DNA of 64,000 bases from positions 66,354 through 130,353 of the forward strand of contig NZ_LT891956.1 of assembly GCF_900186465.1 (NCBI RefSeq), given 5' to 3'. The DNA comes from Centipeda felix (GTDB taxonomy: Bacteria; Bacillota; Negativicutes; Selenomonadales; Selenomonadaceae). Made by a program: the position numbers and the translations under genes. Under the pieces are notes generated by a model, which saw only the letters and a list, made by a program, of their open reading frames with translations, did not search any database and had not been told where the DNA came from. Each line of letters starts with the position of its first letter. Positions within the stretch are counted from its first letter, which is position 1. Below, one piece after another: positions 9,240 through 18,215 of this stretch.

Positions 9240-9294
9240 ACTGTCCGCGTGAGGCTCGCATCAATCGTAAAAGAATCACAAAGGAGCAACAACT

Positions 9295-9960
9295 ATGAAA
9301 TCATCCACCCTTGCCGCCGTTGACACGCTCATCGCACGCTATCCCGCACTCGAGGCCTGCGGTACAGACATCCGCGCCGCCATCAAGGCACTCTGCACAT
9401 CCTACCACGCAGGCGGCAAGCTCATTGTCTGCGGCAACGGCGGCTCTGCGGCAGATGCCGAGCACATCGTCGGTGAGCTGATGAAGGGCTTTCTCCTGCC
9501 GCGTCACCTCGACGAGGACATCCTCGCAAAACTCCACGAAGCGTGCGACGCCGCTGACCCCTTGACCGTCGACTATTTCATGCGGCACCTGCAGGGTGCA
9601 CTCCCCGCCATCTCCCTCCCGTCCCAGCTTGCGATCAGCACAGCGTTCGCGAACGATCAGGCACCCGATCTCACCTTTGCCCAGCAGGTACTCGGACTCG
9701 GGCGCGCGGGCGACGTCCTCCTCGGCATCACCACCTCGGGCAACTCGAAGAACGTCCTCTACGCCTTCCGCATGGCAAAGGCACTCGGGCTGAAGACCAT
9801 CGCCCTCACAGGCGCATCGGGCGGCAAATGCGCGTCGGGCTTCGCCGACATCGTCATCAAAGCCCCCGAGGAGGAGACGTACAAGATCCAAGAGTACCAC
9901 CTCCCCATCTACCACACCCTCTGCATCGCCGTCGAGGAGGAATTCTTTGGTGCGGAGTAA
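9295..9960 (+). CDS. gmhA: SIS-domain phosphoheptose isomerase (GmhA-like)
   Basis: Expected to convert sedoheptulose 7-phosphate to D-glycero-D-manno-heptose 7-phosphate for lipopolysaccharide core or other surface heptose, a fitting role since Negativicutes are diderm. The SIS fold shows the family signatures CGNGGSAADAEHIVGEL (about residues 43-59), TTSGNSKNV, and EEETYKIQEYHLPIYHTLC near the C-terminus. Length 221 is slightly longer than E. coli GmhA (192). AAAGGAG precedes the ATG. The next gene is a phosphohexomutase, consistent with nucleotide-sugar supply. DiaA-like or other SIS isomerases are the alternative. Confidence 0.8.
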   Translation: MKSSTLAAVDTLIARYPALEACGTDIRAAIKALCTSYHAGGKLIVCGNGGSAADAEHIVGELMKGFLLPRHLDEDILAKLHEACDAADPLTVDYFMRHLQGALPAISLPSQLAISTAFANDQAPDLTFAQQVLGLGRAGDVLLGITTSGNSKNVLYAFRMAKALGLKTIALTGASGGKCASGFADIVIKAPEEETYKIQEYHLPIYHTLCIAVEEEFFGAE

Positions 9961-10007
9961 GGATATGTCGCTCGCGGTGCAGTCCACTATCTATTGATAA
10001 AGAAGTT

Positions 10008-10064
10008 ACGCCCCCACCGCCGCTGTCGCGGCACCTCCCCCGCACCGGCGGGGAAGGCTCGGGG
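10008..10064. repeat. GC-rich hairpin repeat (family C), copy 1
   Basis: Reads GCCCCCACCGCCGCTGTCGC, then CTCCCCCGCACCGGCGGGGAAGG: two short GC hairpins in a row. Related copies lie near 15890, 18853, 44043 and 57324. Confidence 0.6.
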
Positions 10065-10086
10065 CACTCGTGGCGTAGTAGTATCC

Positions 10087-10242
10087 CCAAAGCAAACCCT
10101 AGTGGAACAAGTGAAGATAAGCGCACGTTCTGCCCCCTGCGAATTTCGTCGTTCAAGCGAAGCGCGTTTCGGAATTCGCAGGTATTTAGGCAGATAAGTG
10201 CGCGATCACTTGTGGAACGAGGCGTTTGCGTGGGGATACTCA
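10087..10242 (+). repeat. Structured repeat (family B), copy 1
   Basis: About 150 bp with nested inverted repeats. Inner stem CCTGCGAATT (10136-10145) pairs with AATTCGCAGG (10173-10182) around the conserved core TTCAAGCGAAGCGCGTTT. The outer stem pairs AAGTGA...GCGCAC with GTGCGCGATCACTT. The other copy, upstream of gyrA, keeps the core but has different, still complementary arms. Lies in the gap between the isomerase and the mutase. Confidence 0.75.
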
Positions 10243-10309
10243 CGCATAATGTATAATGCATAATATATACCCCCACAAACACACAATCATACGCAAAGGA
10301 GGAATCCCC

Positions 10310-11818
10310 ATGCCCCTGACCCAGGACGACTTCAAAAAACTCGCGAACGGCAGCGACATCCGCGGCGTCGCCGTCCCCGGCGTGCCCGGCGAACCTGTCA
10401 CCCTCACCCCCGAGGCAGCAAACCGCATCGCTGCCGGCTTCGTCCGTTTCCTCAGCGAAAAGACGGGCAAAAGCCCCGCAGAGCTGCAGATCGCCGTCGG
10501 CCATGACTCGCGCATCTCCGCGCTCGCCATCAAGGACAGCGTCCTCACGGGACTCACCTACACGGGCGCGCACGGCATCGACTGCGTCCTCGCCTCCACC
10601 CCCGCCATGTTCATGGCGACCATCTTCGAGGACACGGCGGCGGACGGCTCGATCATGATTACCGCGAGCCACCTCCCATACAACCGCAACGGACTGAAAT
10701 TCTTCACCGCCGCGGGCGGCGCAGACAAGACGGACATAGAGAAGATCCTCACTTACGCCGCCGAGGCAAAGGAAGAACACGGAACGCTCGAGCACGTCCT
10801 GAAGTTCGACCTCATCGGGCGCTACAGCGAACACCTCACGAAGAAAATCCGCGACGCGTTCGGCGGCGCAGAACGTCCGCTCGAGGGGATGCACATCGTC
10901 GTCGATGCGGGCAACGGCGCGGGCGGCTTCTTCGCGGGGCGCATCCTCACCCCGCTCGGCGCGGACACGACAGGCAGTCAGTTTCTCGACCCGGACGGGC
11001 ACTTCCCGAACCACATTCCGAACCCCGAGAATGCCGATGCCATGCGCGCCATCAAGGACGCCGTGGTGAAGAACCATGCCGACCTTGGACTCATCTTCGA
11101 CACCGACGTAGACCGCATGAGCGCCGTCCTCGCCGACGGCACGGACGTGAGCCGCAACGCCCTCATTGCCATGATGGCCGCCATCCTCGCGCCCGACTAC
11201 CCCGGCTCCACCATCATCACCGACTCCGTCACCTCCGACGGGCTGCACGACTTCCTCGAGGATCACCTCCATCTGAAGCACCTGCGCTACATGCGCGGCT
11301 ACAAGAACGTCATCAACGAGTGCATCCGCCGCAACGAGGCGGGCGAAACCTCCCCGCTCGCCATCGAGACCTCAGGGCATGGCGCGCTCAGCGAGAACTA
11401 CTACCTCGACGACGGTGCCTACCTCGCGGTAAAGCTTCTCATCGCAGCGGCAAAGGCACACGCCGAGGGCAAAACCCTCAGCGACCTCATCAAGGATCTG
11501 CGCCATCCCGCCGAGGCACGCGAGATCCGCATCAAGATCACGGGCATGGGCGACGTCAAGGCATACGGACGTGACGTCCTTGCCGCATTCGAGCAGCGCG
11601 CCAAAGACAAGGGGCTCAGGATCGCCGCTCCCTCCTATGAGGGCGTGCGCCTCATCTTCCCGAGCGGCTGGGCGCTGCTGCGCATGTCGCTGCACGATCC
11701 GAACATGCCGGTCAACATCGAGGCGGACGCAGCGGGCGGCGCGGACAGGATCGAGCACGAGGTCAGGGAGCTCCTCGCGGGATTCGACGCGCTCAACCTC
11801 TCCGGCTTTCACGCATAG
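10310..11818 (+). CDS. Phosphohexomutase (phosphoglucomutase/phosphomannomutase family)
   Basis: Alpha-D-phosphohexomutase interconverting sugar 1- and 6-phosphates. The active-site serine loop reads ITASHLPYNRNGLKFF (near residues 120-135; the usual motif is TASHNP) and the metal loop FDTDVDRM (usual DGDxDR); the sugar-binding loop is IETSGHGAL and the phosphate-binding region RLIFPSGWALLRMS. The TASHLPYNRNG variant is known from a subgroup found in plants and some bacteria. 502 residues, complete four-domain length. ATG 10310 is chosen for AAAGGAGG. It follows the isomerase by 350 bp of repeats. Substrate not determinable. Confidence 0.85.
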   Translation: MPLTQDDFKKLANGSDIRGVAVPGVPGEPVTLTPEAANRIAAGFVRFLSEKTGKSPAELQIAVGHDSRISALAIKDSVLTGLTYTGAHGIDCVLASTPAMFMATIFEDTAADGSIMITASHLPYNRNGLKFFTAAGGADKTDIEKILTYAAEAKEEHGTLEHVLKFDLIGRYSEHLTKKIRDAFGGAERPLEGMHIVVDAGNGAGGFFAGRILTPLGADTTGSQFLDPDGHFPNHIPNPENADAMRAIKDAVVKNHADLGLIFDTDVDRMSAVLADGTDVSRNALIAMMAAILAPDYPGSTIITDSVTSDGLHDFLEDHLHLKHLRYMRGYKNVINECIRRNEAGETSPLAIETSGHGALSENYYLDDGAYLAVKLLIAAAKAHAEGKTLSDLIKDLRHPAEAREIRIKITGMGDVKAYGRDVLAAFEQRAKDKGLRIAAPSYEGVRLIFPSGWALLRMSLHDPNMPVNIEADAAGGADRIEHEVRELLAGFDALNLSGFHA

Positions 11819-11857
11819 AACACATCCATGTCAGCCGCCCACGTGAGGGAAAGGCAC

Positions 11858-11906
11858 AAGAGACTGTCGTACGAGGTGGACACCTTCATATCGCAGTCTC
11901 TTTTCT
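11858..11906 (+). terminator. Intrinsic terminator after the phosphohexomutase
   Basis: AAGAGACTG ... CAGTCTCTT with TTTTCTCTT following; the inner arms (GTCGTACGAGGTG / CACCTTCATATCG) extend the stem imperfectly. Confidence 0.85.
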
Positions 11907-12041
11907 CTTGGTAAACGTACGACCTGCTCTTTTCTCATTTTTTCCCACACGCACCCGTATTTTATGATATAATGCAGTGGTATATTGATATTTATTTCAT
12001 TTATCCCTTATTGGAGAACAACGCAGGAGAAATGAACCCCT

Positions 12042-13796
12042 ATGAAGGAAGCCGTACAGCACGCGCTGAAGAATGCCATTGGACTGGCTGCGTTCGCCGC
12101 AATCATCGGGTCCATGGCCTTTGCCTGGCAGCTGCTCAATACCATGCCGTATACTGATCTGGCTCGCTCGTACGCCCTCGTCGGCAAGGATCTCACACAT
12201 AACGACATCCTTGGTTTTCACGCGGCGGAGCATGACTGGCAGCCCTATACGTCCCCCGTGCCGCCCCTTTCCGACGATGTGAAGGCGGTCTATCTCTCGT
12301 GGGAGATCCCGCAGGATATACCTCTCTCCATTGATCACATCCTCGCGGCGACGACGAATCAGAACCTCTGCGTCTACCTCGATGACCGTCTGATCTACAC
12401 CACCGGTCAATGGGACGGTTTCCACAACCCCTATGGGCGCACCCTGCACTTCATCGACGCAAAGGAGTCCCTCGCGGGGAAACGCATCACTTTCCTCCTG
12501 CATACGGACTATGCCCGGTGGCTTGGCAGCGTAGACTATTTCTTCATTGGCAGCGAGCTGGCCCTCTTCCAGAAAATCAGCATCAGCGATGCCATCTACA
12601 CGGCGAGCCTTGCCATCGCCGCTGCACTCATCGCCTTCCTCGTCATGGATATCATCTGGCGCGGTTATATCCGACGACGGCATCTGCAGCTTTACCTCAT
12701 TGCCTTCCTCCTGAGCATCATCTTTTGGGCGACGGGCACCTCCTCACTCTTCCCCCGACTCTTCGGCACGACGCAGGTCTGGGCGGAGCTCCACTTCATC
12801 ATGCTCTACCTCATGCCGATGCTTTTCGTCAAGATCATCGAGCACATCAGTCCGCCGAACTGCAAGCATCCTCTGACCGGCATCTTTGGTCTCTACGGCG
12901 CACTCTTCGCCGTCGCAACAACGGCGGAGGCACTCGGGCTGAACGGCTATATGAATATGCTCTTTGCCTTCTACCCCATCCTCGCCGTCACCTTCCTCTA
13001 CCCCATCTTCGTTCTCCTGGGCACCTCATGGGCAAAGCATCCCGCCTGCCGCTACGGAGTGATCGCAGCGGCCTCGCTGATGATCTTTGTCGCGATCGAT
13101 GCCCTCCATTTCGAGTATCATCTCTTCACCTCGACACTCTCAGCAACCGTTTTCTCGATCTATGCCATCATCCCATTCGTCTTCTACCTCATCCGCGAGC
13201 AGATGATACAGGAGGCGCAGCTCGTCCGGGAGAACAACGCCCTCGTGCAGGAGCTGCAGGTATCGCAGGACGAGGCAAAGCACGACTTTCTCACGGGCGC
13301 ATTCAATCGTTTGCAGCTCGAACCAAGTTATGAGCGGTTCGCCTCATTCGCACACGAGAAGGGCTTCTCCTTCTCCTACGCCATCTTCGACATCGACCAC
13401 TTCAAGGAGGTCAACGACACGCGCGGCCACCTCGGCGGCGACGATGCGCTGCGCGGCGTCGCCGAGATCGTACAGGAGAAGATCGACCGCCGCCACATTT
13501 TCATCCGCTACGGCGGCGACGAGTTCATCCTCCTCGCCCTCCATCACGACCTCACACAGATGGCAGAGTTCTGCGAATCCCTGCGCTGTGCCGTCGCAGA
13601 GACCATGGACGGCATCACGATAAGCTTCGGTGTATCGGCGTGGCATGGGGCAGGCGATACCATGCACGATCTGATGGAACGTGCTGACCGTGCGCTCTAC
13701 TGCTCCAAGGAAAAGGGACGCAACAGCGTCTCCACCGAGAGCGAGGCAGCGTGCTGCGATATCTGTGCGAACGCGAATGCGGAGCACCATCGCTGA
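12042..13796 (+). CDS. Membrane diguanylate cyclase (GGDEF), paralog 1
   Basis: Predicted to make c-di-GMP from two GTP. One N-terminal helix, an extracytoplasmic region (about 35-175) with SWEIP and NLCVYLDDRLIYTTG, then about seven membrane helices (180-385), a short coiled coil (QLVRENNALVQELQ) and a GGDEF domain. The active site is intact: RYGGDEF at 489-495, FDIDHFKEVND for metal/GTP binding. The RxxD inhibitory site is absent (DRRH at that position), so product inhibition is unlikely. Architecture resembles 7TMR-DISM receptors. -10 TATAAT at 11968. A close paralog follows. Confidence 0.9.
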   Translation: MKEAVQHALKNAIGLAAFAAIIGSMAFAWQLLNTMPYTDLARSYALVGKDLTHNDILGFHAAEHDWQPYTSPVPPLSDDVKAVYLSWEIPQDIPLSIDHILAATTNQNLCVYLDDRLIYTTGQWDGFHNPYGRTLHFIDAKESLAGKRITFLLHTDYARWLGSVDYFFIGSELALFQKISISDAIYTASLAIAAALIAFLVMDIIWRGYIRRRHLQLYLIAFLLSIIFWATGTSSLFPRLFGTTQVWAELHFIMLYLMPMLFVKIIEHISPPNCKHPLTGIFGLYGALFAVATTAEALGLNGYMNMLFAFYPILAVTFLYPIFVLLGTSWAKHPACRYGVIAAASLMIFVAIDALHFEYHLFTSTLSATVFSIYAIIPFVFYLIREQMIQEAQLVRENNALVQELQVSQDEAKHDFLTGAFNRLQLEPSYERFASFAHEKGFSFSYAIFDIDHFKEVNDTRGHLGGDDALRGVAEIVQEKIDRRHIFIRYGGDEFILLALHHDLTQMAEFCESLRCAVAETMDGITISFGVSAWHGAGDTMHDLMERADRALYCSKEKGRNSVSTESEAACCDICANANAEHHR

Positions 13797-13811
13797 CGAG
13801 TAATATAAAGG

Positions 13812-13870
13812 CAGCGCTGATAAAATAAGGTCTGCCGGATTGACGCAGATTTGTCCGAACGCGGCGAACG
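13812..13870 (+). mobile_element. Left-half remnant of the 167-bp MITE
   Basis: GCGCTGATAAAATAAGGTCTGCC... followed by TTTGTCCGAACG, matching the left half of the dispersed element and then diverging. Sits between the two GGDEF paralogs. Confidence 0.7.
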
Positions 13871-13990
13871 CCGATGATACCAGCGCATCAGAGGACTGCT
13901 GTGCGAAGCGCAAAACTTCGCGCAGCGCCTTTTTTGTATCCCTTCCACTGTATACTTAGATCACTGATGCTGCGGGAATCGTCTTTTCTA

Positions 13991-14020
13991 TTGTTTCATC
14001 GCACCTAAATATGCTATAAT
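13991..14020 (+). promoter_or_regulatory. Promoter of GGDEF paralog 2
   Basis: -35 TTGTTT (13991-13996), 18-bp spacer, -10 TATAAT (14015-14020), 63 bp upstream of the start codon. Confidence 0.6.
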
Positions 14021-14083
14021 GTTAGAAAATCCACACAAATTCCTACGAAAGTCCTTCTCTCCCCCAGAAGGAAGGTGCTCCCC

Positions 14084-15802
14084 ATGATGAAACTCCGCAC
14101 ATTCCTGCAGGACAATGCCGCTGCTCTCCTCTGCACGGTAGCGCTCGCCGCCATTTGCATCATTTCATGGCGTCTCCTCGCAGCGCCCCCCGACCGTCAG
14201 CTCCCCCCCACGTATGCCCTCGCGGACACGACCTCCCCGATGCTCCGCGATTTTCGCGCTGACGCGCTCGACTGGCAGTCCTATGACTACCCCGTCCCGC
14301 CGCCGCTGCCAACGGATGCATCGGCGGTCTATCTTTCGTGGGAGATCCCGTATTCCTCGCGATTCATGAACTGCAACCTGCTCTTTACCACGACGAATCA
14401 GGATATCGCCGTCTACCTCGACGACGACTTCCTCTACCGCTACGGTGACTGGTCGGGGCGCACGGAGACGCGCGGCCGCACGATCCACTATATACCGCTC
14501 GACAACAAGGCGGCAGGACGGCGGCTCACGATCCTCCTGCACACGACGGATATGGGGCGGCGTGGGAGCATCGACGACTTTGAGATCGACACGACAATGC
14601 AGTTCATGAAGAACATCTCCTTTGCCGACGCGATCTACATCTCGGCGCTCTCCATCGCCCTCGCGATGATCGCGTTCCTCAGCCTCAACCTCTCGTGGCG
14701 CGCCCTGCAGGACATCCATCGCCGCGCACTCATCTACCTCATCGCCTTCCTCGCTGCATTCGCCCTGTGGACGACGGGCAACACCTCTCTCTTCCCGCGT
14801 CTCTTCGGGATGCCCGCACTCTGGTGGGAGCTCCATCTCGCGATGATCTATGCGCTGCCGGTCTGCTGGGCACTCGTCGTGCGCGAGATCGTCGCTCCGC
14901 AGTACCACGCGCGCGTAAAGAACATCCTGCACATCTTCGTCGGCATCTTCGCAGCGGCCACCCTCGCCGAACTCATCGGACGAAACGCATACAGCAGCAT
15001 GCTCCCGTTCTACAATGTCCTGATCTTTTCGTCAGACCTCATCCTCATCCATGCACTCGTCCGCTCCCACTGGGCATACCACCCCGCGTGCCGCTACGCC
15101 GCCTTTGGGCTGATCGCCTTCGTCGCGCTCTCCATCTTTGACGTACTGCACTGGGAGCACCATCTCTTCACGGGGATTCTCTCCATGGCCGTGTTCTCTG
15201 TCTACGCCATGGTTCCGCTCATCCTCCACCTCATCCGCATCCAGATGATGGAGGAGGCGACACTCGAGCGCCAGAACGAGCGCCTCTCACAGGAGCTCGC
15301 CGCCTCGCAAGACGCCGCCAAGCGCGACTTCCTTACGGGCTGCTACAACCGCCATCAGCTTGACGTGGGCTTTGCGCAATTCTCTACCCTCGCGCACGAG
15401 CGCGGGTTTAGGTTCTCCCTTGCCCTCTTTGACATTGACCATTTCAAACAGGTCAACGACACGCACGGGCACCTCGCAGGCGATCAGGTGCTCAGAGACA
15501 TCGCCGCCATCATCCACGATGAGATCGACCGCCGCCACATCTTCATCCGCTACGGCGGCGACGAGTTCATCCTCCTCGGCCTGCACTACGACCTCGAGAC
15601 GATGACCGCGTTCTGCGAGAGACTGCGCGCCATCCTTGAGGAGCGCATGGGCGGCGTCACGCTCAGCTTTGGCATCTCCACATGGCACGGGGGATGCGAC
15701 TCCCTCCCCGGGCTCATCGCGCGCGCCGACCGCGCCCTCTACCGCTCCAAGGAAAAGGGGCGCAACGCCGTCTCCGACGAGAGCGAGATCGATGCGGCTT
15801 AG
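14084..15802 (+). CDS. Membrane diguanylate cyclase (GGDEF), paralog 2
   Basis: 572-residue paralog of the preceding gene with the same order: N-terminal helix, extracytoplasmic domain with YLSWEIPYSS and AVYLDDDFLYRYGDW, seven-helix block, coiled linker (LERQNERLSQELAASQD) and GGDEF domain. Active site RYGGDEF (489-495) and FDIDHFKQVND are intact; the RxxD inhibitory site is again missing. ATG 14084 is chosen because AAGGAAGG lies 8 nt upstream; ATG 14087 is possible. Own promoter and the terminator at 15841. Tandem duplication with divergence in the sensor half suggests related but distinct ligands. Confidence 0.9.
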   Translation: MMKLRTFLQDNAAALLCTVALAAICIISWRLLAAPPDRQLPPTYALADTTSPMLRDFRADALDWQSYDYPVPPPLPTDASAVYLSWEIPYSSRFMNCNLLFTTTNQDIAVYLDDDFLYRYGDWSGRTETRGRTIHYIPLDNKAAGRRLTILLHTTDMGRRGSIDDFEIDTTMQFMKNISFADAIYISALSIALAMIAFLSLNLSWRALQDIHRRALIYLIAFLAAFALWTTGNTSLFPRLFGMPALWWELHLAMIYALPVCWALVVREIVAPQYHARVKNILHIFVGIFAAATLAELIGRNAYSSMLPFYNVLIFSSDLILIHALVRSHWAYHPACRYAAFGLIAFVALSIFDVLHWEHHLFTGILSMAVFSVYAMVPLILHLIRIQMMEEATLERQNERLSQELAASQDAAKRDFLTGCYNRHQLDVGFAQFSTLAHERGFRFSLALFDIDHFKQVNDTHGHLAGDQVLRDIAAIIHDEIDRRHIFIRYGGDEFILLGLHYDLETMTAFCERLRAILEERMGGVTLSFGISTWHGGCDSLPGLIARADRALYRSKEKGRNAVSDESEIDAA

Positions 15803-15840
15803 GGGTATGCGTTCGCCGCCAAGTCAAATGCTGCCGACAA

Positions 15841-15887
15841 GGGGGCTGTTGCACGAAGCTGCAAACTTCGTGCAACAGCCCCTTCTT
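15841..15887 (+). terminator. Intrinsic terminator, ACGAAG/CTTCGT type
   Basis: GGGGCTGTTGCACGAAG, loop, CTTCGTGCAACAGCCCC, TTCTTT: a 17-bp perfect stem ending the second GGDEF gene. Confidence 0.9.
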
Positions 15888-15889
15888 TG

Positions 15890-15927
15890 TGCCCCTTCCA
15901 CCGCTTGCGCGGTCCCCCTTCCCCTCC
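15890..15927. repeat. GC-rich hairpin repeat (family C), partial copy
   Basis: CCCCTTCCACCGCTTGCGCG followed by GTCCCCCTTCCCC, matching the left half of the copy at 57324. Confidence 0.5.
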
Positions 15928-16030
15928 TTTTTTACTCTCTCTTTCTCTTTTAATACTAGGTCATATATTTTTCTTGTGAATCACAGGCAACTATGCTACA
16001 ATTTCCATATACTTGGGAATCGTTTTCCAT

Positions 16031-16197
16031 TAGGGAATCACTGATAAAATGAGGTCTGCCAGATTGGCGTAGATTTTTTCGTCCGAACGAGGTGGAAAAC
16101 CGGACGCAGAGTGGTGCTCTGTGGAGGATTTTCCGCCGAAGTGCGGGCAAAAAAGATGCGTCAAGATGGTTGTACCGAATTTATCAGTGCTTCCTTA
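16031..16197 (+). mobile_element. 167-bp MITE-like element, copy 3
   Basis: TAGGGAATCACTGATAAA to TTTATCAGTGCTTCCTTA, TA at both ends, nearly identical to copy 1. Lies about 40 bp upstream of the DUF805 gene start. Confidence 0.9.
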
Positions 16198-16234
16198 GAC
16201 AGTGATTCCCTCATCAACGAAAAGGAGAATCATC

Positions 16235-16741
16235 ATGTTCCAAATCGACAACATTCGGGAAATGTTCTTCTCGTGGGAGGGGCGTCTCAACCGCAAGCCC
16301 TACATCCTGCGCTGCCTCGCCCTCGGTCTCATCCTGACGGCGGTCTACATCCTGCTGATGGTGATCGCCTTTACCACGGCGGCGGCACAGGTCGGGAATG
16401 GCATCCCCACGATGGGCGCATTCAGTGCGACCTATATCCTCTACCTGCCCTTCATCATCTCGGGCTACCTCCTCGCGATCCGCCGTCTGCACGACCTCGA
16501 CCTCTCGGCATTCTTCATCCTGCTGAGCTTTGTCCCCGTCGTCAGCTTCTTCTTCGCGCTCTACCTCATCTTCAAGAAGGGCACAGAGGGACCGAACGCC
16601 TACGGCCCGGATCCGCTCGGCACGGGGGATGAGATCCCCGTATTCACGGCGCCTGTCGCCCATACGACGAACAGCACAGGAATAGATACTGCACAGACAG
16701 ACAGTGATACATCGCATGACAGCGGCGTATCGCGCAGCTGA
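16235..16741 (+). CDS. DUF805 membrane protein
   Basis: 168 residues. The DUF805 opening (FSWEGRLNRKPYILRCLALG) is followed by four hydrophobic segments and the family's GPNAYGPDPLG end, then a Thr/Ser-rich polar tail. Such proteins are small inner-membrane proteins of unknown function. ATG 16235 has AAAGGAGAA upstream. First of three close genes (10-bp gap, then an overlap), likely one transcript ending at 18166. Confidence 0.85.
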   Translation: MFQIDNIREMFFSWEGRLNRKPYILRCLALGLILTAVYILLMVIAFTTAAAQVGNGIPTMGAFSATYILYLPFIISGYLLAIRRLHDLDLSAFFILLSFVPVVSFFFALYLIFKKGTEGPNAYGPDPLGTGDEIPVFTAPVAHTTNSTGIDTAQTDSDTSHDSGVSRS

Positions 16742-16750
16742 GGACTGCGT

Positions 16751-17905
16751 ATGAATCACGCACTCTTTTCTCGCACGGGCAGGCTCACGCGGCGCGACTT
16801 CGCTCTGACGCTCGGCGTCATCAGCGGCGGCGTCTTCTTTGCCATGCTCGCGCTCTGCTATCTCCTCTTCCCGCTCACCGCATCCGCTGCGGTGGGCTTT
16901 TTCCGTGATTCGACAGAGGTCTTCTTCACCGTCTACATCGCGGCGTTTCTCGGGCTCAACCTCCTCCTCTACGCACTCATCCCGCCGCTCGCCATCCCCG
17001 CCGTCGTACGGCGTCTGCACGATCTGGGACACGGCGGCGGCTGGGCGGCGCCCATGCTCCTCCTCTGCGTCCCCGTCCTCCTCCTCATGCTCCTGCCCGT
17101 ATGCATCTTCATCGGCATCCTCAACGAGATGATAGGGCCATCTTTTCCCCTCTGGAACGGAACAACGGAGGCATTCGCCTCCGCCGTCGCCGCGAGCATG
17201 GGCATCGCGCTGCTCCTCTTCTTCCTCCTCTTTCTCCCGCTCGCCTGCTGGCTCGGCTGGCTCTTCCTCAAAAAGGGAAAACCCGAGGCGAACCGCTGGG
17301 GCGATCCACCCGTCGAGGAGGTACTGCCGCCCACGCGCACAGCGTATTTCTCCTGTGCGGGGACGGTGACGCGCACGGCGTTCATTCGCCGCAGCCTCCT
17401 CCTCCTCCTCGTGCTGGGGCTTGTCCTCCCGCCGGCGGCACAGCTCATCCTGCAGTCCATGGCCGGCGTGTTCATGATCCTTGTCGCGGCGATTCCGGAG
17501 GCAGCGCGGATCCTTGCCACAGTCATCATCATTCTCTTTGTCCTCCCCTTCGTACTCTTTCCGCTCCCCCTCCTGCCGCTCGTACGGCAGCGCCTGCGCA
17601 CGCTGGGACATTCCCCCTATGAGGCGTTCCTCCCCTTCGCCGTACTGCTCCCACCCCTCATCACACCGCTGCCGTTTGCCCGACTTTTCTCCTACGAGGT
17701 TCTGATGGAGGGCAGCACTGTCACGGACGGCGCGCTCCAGTCGGCAGTGGACAGCATGATCGGCGTGCCGAGCATCCTCCTCTGGACACTCTGCGGCATC
17801 CTCTCGTTCATCGGTATTATCCGACTGCTCGCAAATGACGATATATCCTATAGAAGGGAATCATCCGACGAAAGCGAGGTCCATGATGTACTGCCCAAAA
17901 TGTGA
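16751..17905 (+). CDS. Membrane protein with two DUF805-like units
   Basis: 384 residues. Two related halves each start with a DUF805-like signature: FSRTGRLTRRDFALTLG at the N-terminus and FSCAGTVTRTAFIRRSLLLL near residue 200. Each carries an R-R-L-x-x-L-G-H motif (VVRRLHDLGHGGG; VRQRLRTLGHSPY) between membrane helices. The duplication within one chain next to a single-unit gene suggests gene fusion. The C-terminus overlaps the next gene by 23 bp. Function unknown. Confidence 0.75.
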   Translation: MNHALFSRTGRLTRRDFALTLGVISGGVFFAMLALCYLLFPLTASAAVGFFRDSTEVFFTVYIAAFLGLNLLLYALIPPLAIPAVVRRLHDLGHGGGWAAPMLLLCVPVLLLMLLPVCIFIGILNEMIGPSFPLWNGTTEAFASAVAASMGIALLLFFLLFLPLACWLGWLFLKKGKPEANRWGDPPVEEVLPPTRTAYFSCAGTVTRTAFIRRSLLLLLVLGLVLPPAAQLILQSMAGVFMILVAAIPEAARILATVIIILFVLPFVLFPLPLLPLVRQRLRTLGHSPYEAFLPFAVLLPPLITPLPFARLFSYEVLMEGSTVTDGALQSAVDSMIGVPSILLWTLCGILSFIGIIRLLANDDISYRRESSDESEVHDVLPKM

Positions 17906-18149
17906 AAAATTCGTCCCCTCCACCGCCACTGCCTGCCCGCACTGCGGCATCCCCATCATCTCGGGATTCTCGCCGAACTACGGCGCGGGCTTCTCCCTCG
18001 GCGACGATGACACAGAGAGCCGCAACGACGCGCCCCCGGCGAAGGTCGTGAACTCCGACCTCTACGACGACGTGCCCGACACGGATGCACCGCCCACAGA
18101 GGGCATCGGCAGCAAGCTAAAGTCGCTCTTCGGATTCGGGAAGAAGTAA
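17883..18149 (+). CDS. Zinc-ribbon protein
   Basis: 88 residues starting MMYCPKCEKFVPSTATACPHCG: two CxxC pairs (CPKC, CPHC) form a zinc ribbon of the type often appended to membrane or regulatory proteins. The rest is acidic and disordered, ending in a basic-aromatic KLKSLFGFGKK. ATG 17883 lies inside the 3' end of the DUF805-like gene, so translation is probably coupled. No signal peptide. Partner unknown; the operon suggests a link to the DUF805 proteins. Confidence 0.75.
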   Translation: MMYCPKCEKFVPSTATACPHCGIPIISGFSPNYGAGFSLGDDDTESRNDAPPAKVVNSDLYDDVPDTDAPPTEGIGSKLKSLFGFGKK

Positions 18150-18165
18150 CAAGGCCACATACAGA

Positions 18166-18194
18166 AAGCCCCTCGGCATGCAGCCGAGGGGCTT
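18166..18194. terminator. Bidirectional terminator between convergent genes
   Basis: AAGCCCCTCGGC, 5-nt loop, GCCGAGGGGCTT, lying between the plus-strand zinc-ribbon gene and the minus-strand DUF3298-like gene. Confidence 0.85.
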
Positions 18195-18215
18195 GTCTAT
18201 TGGATGATACGGGCT

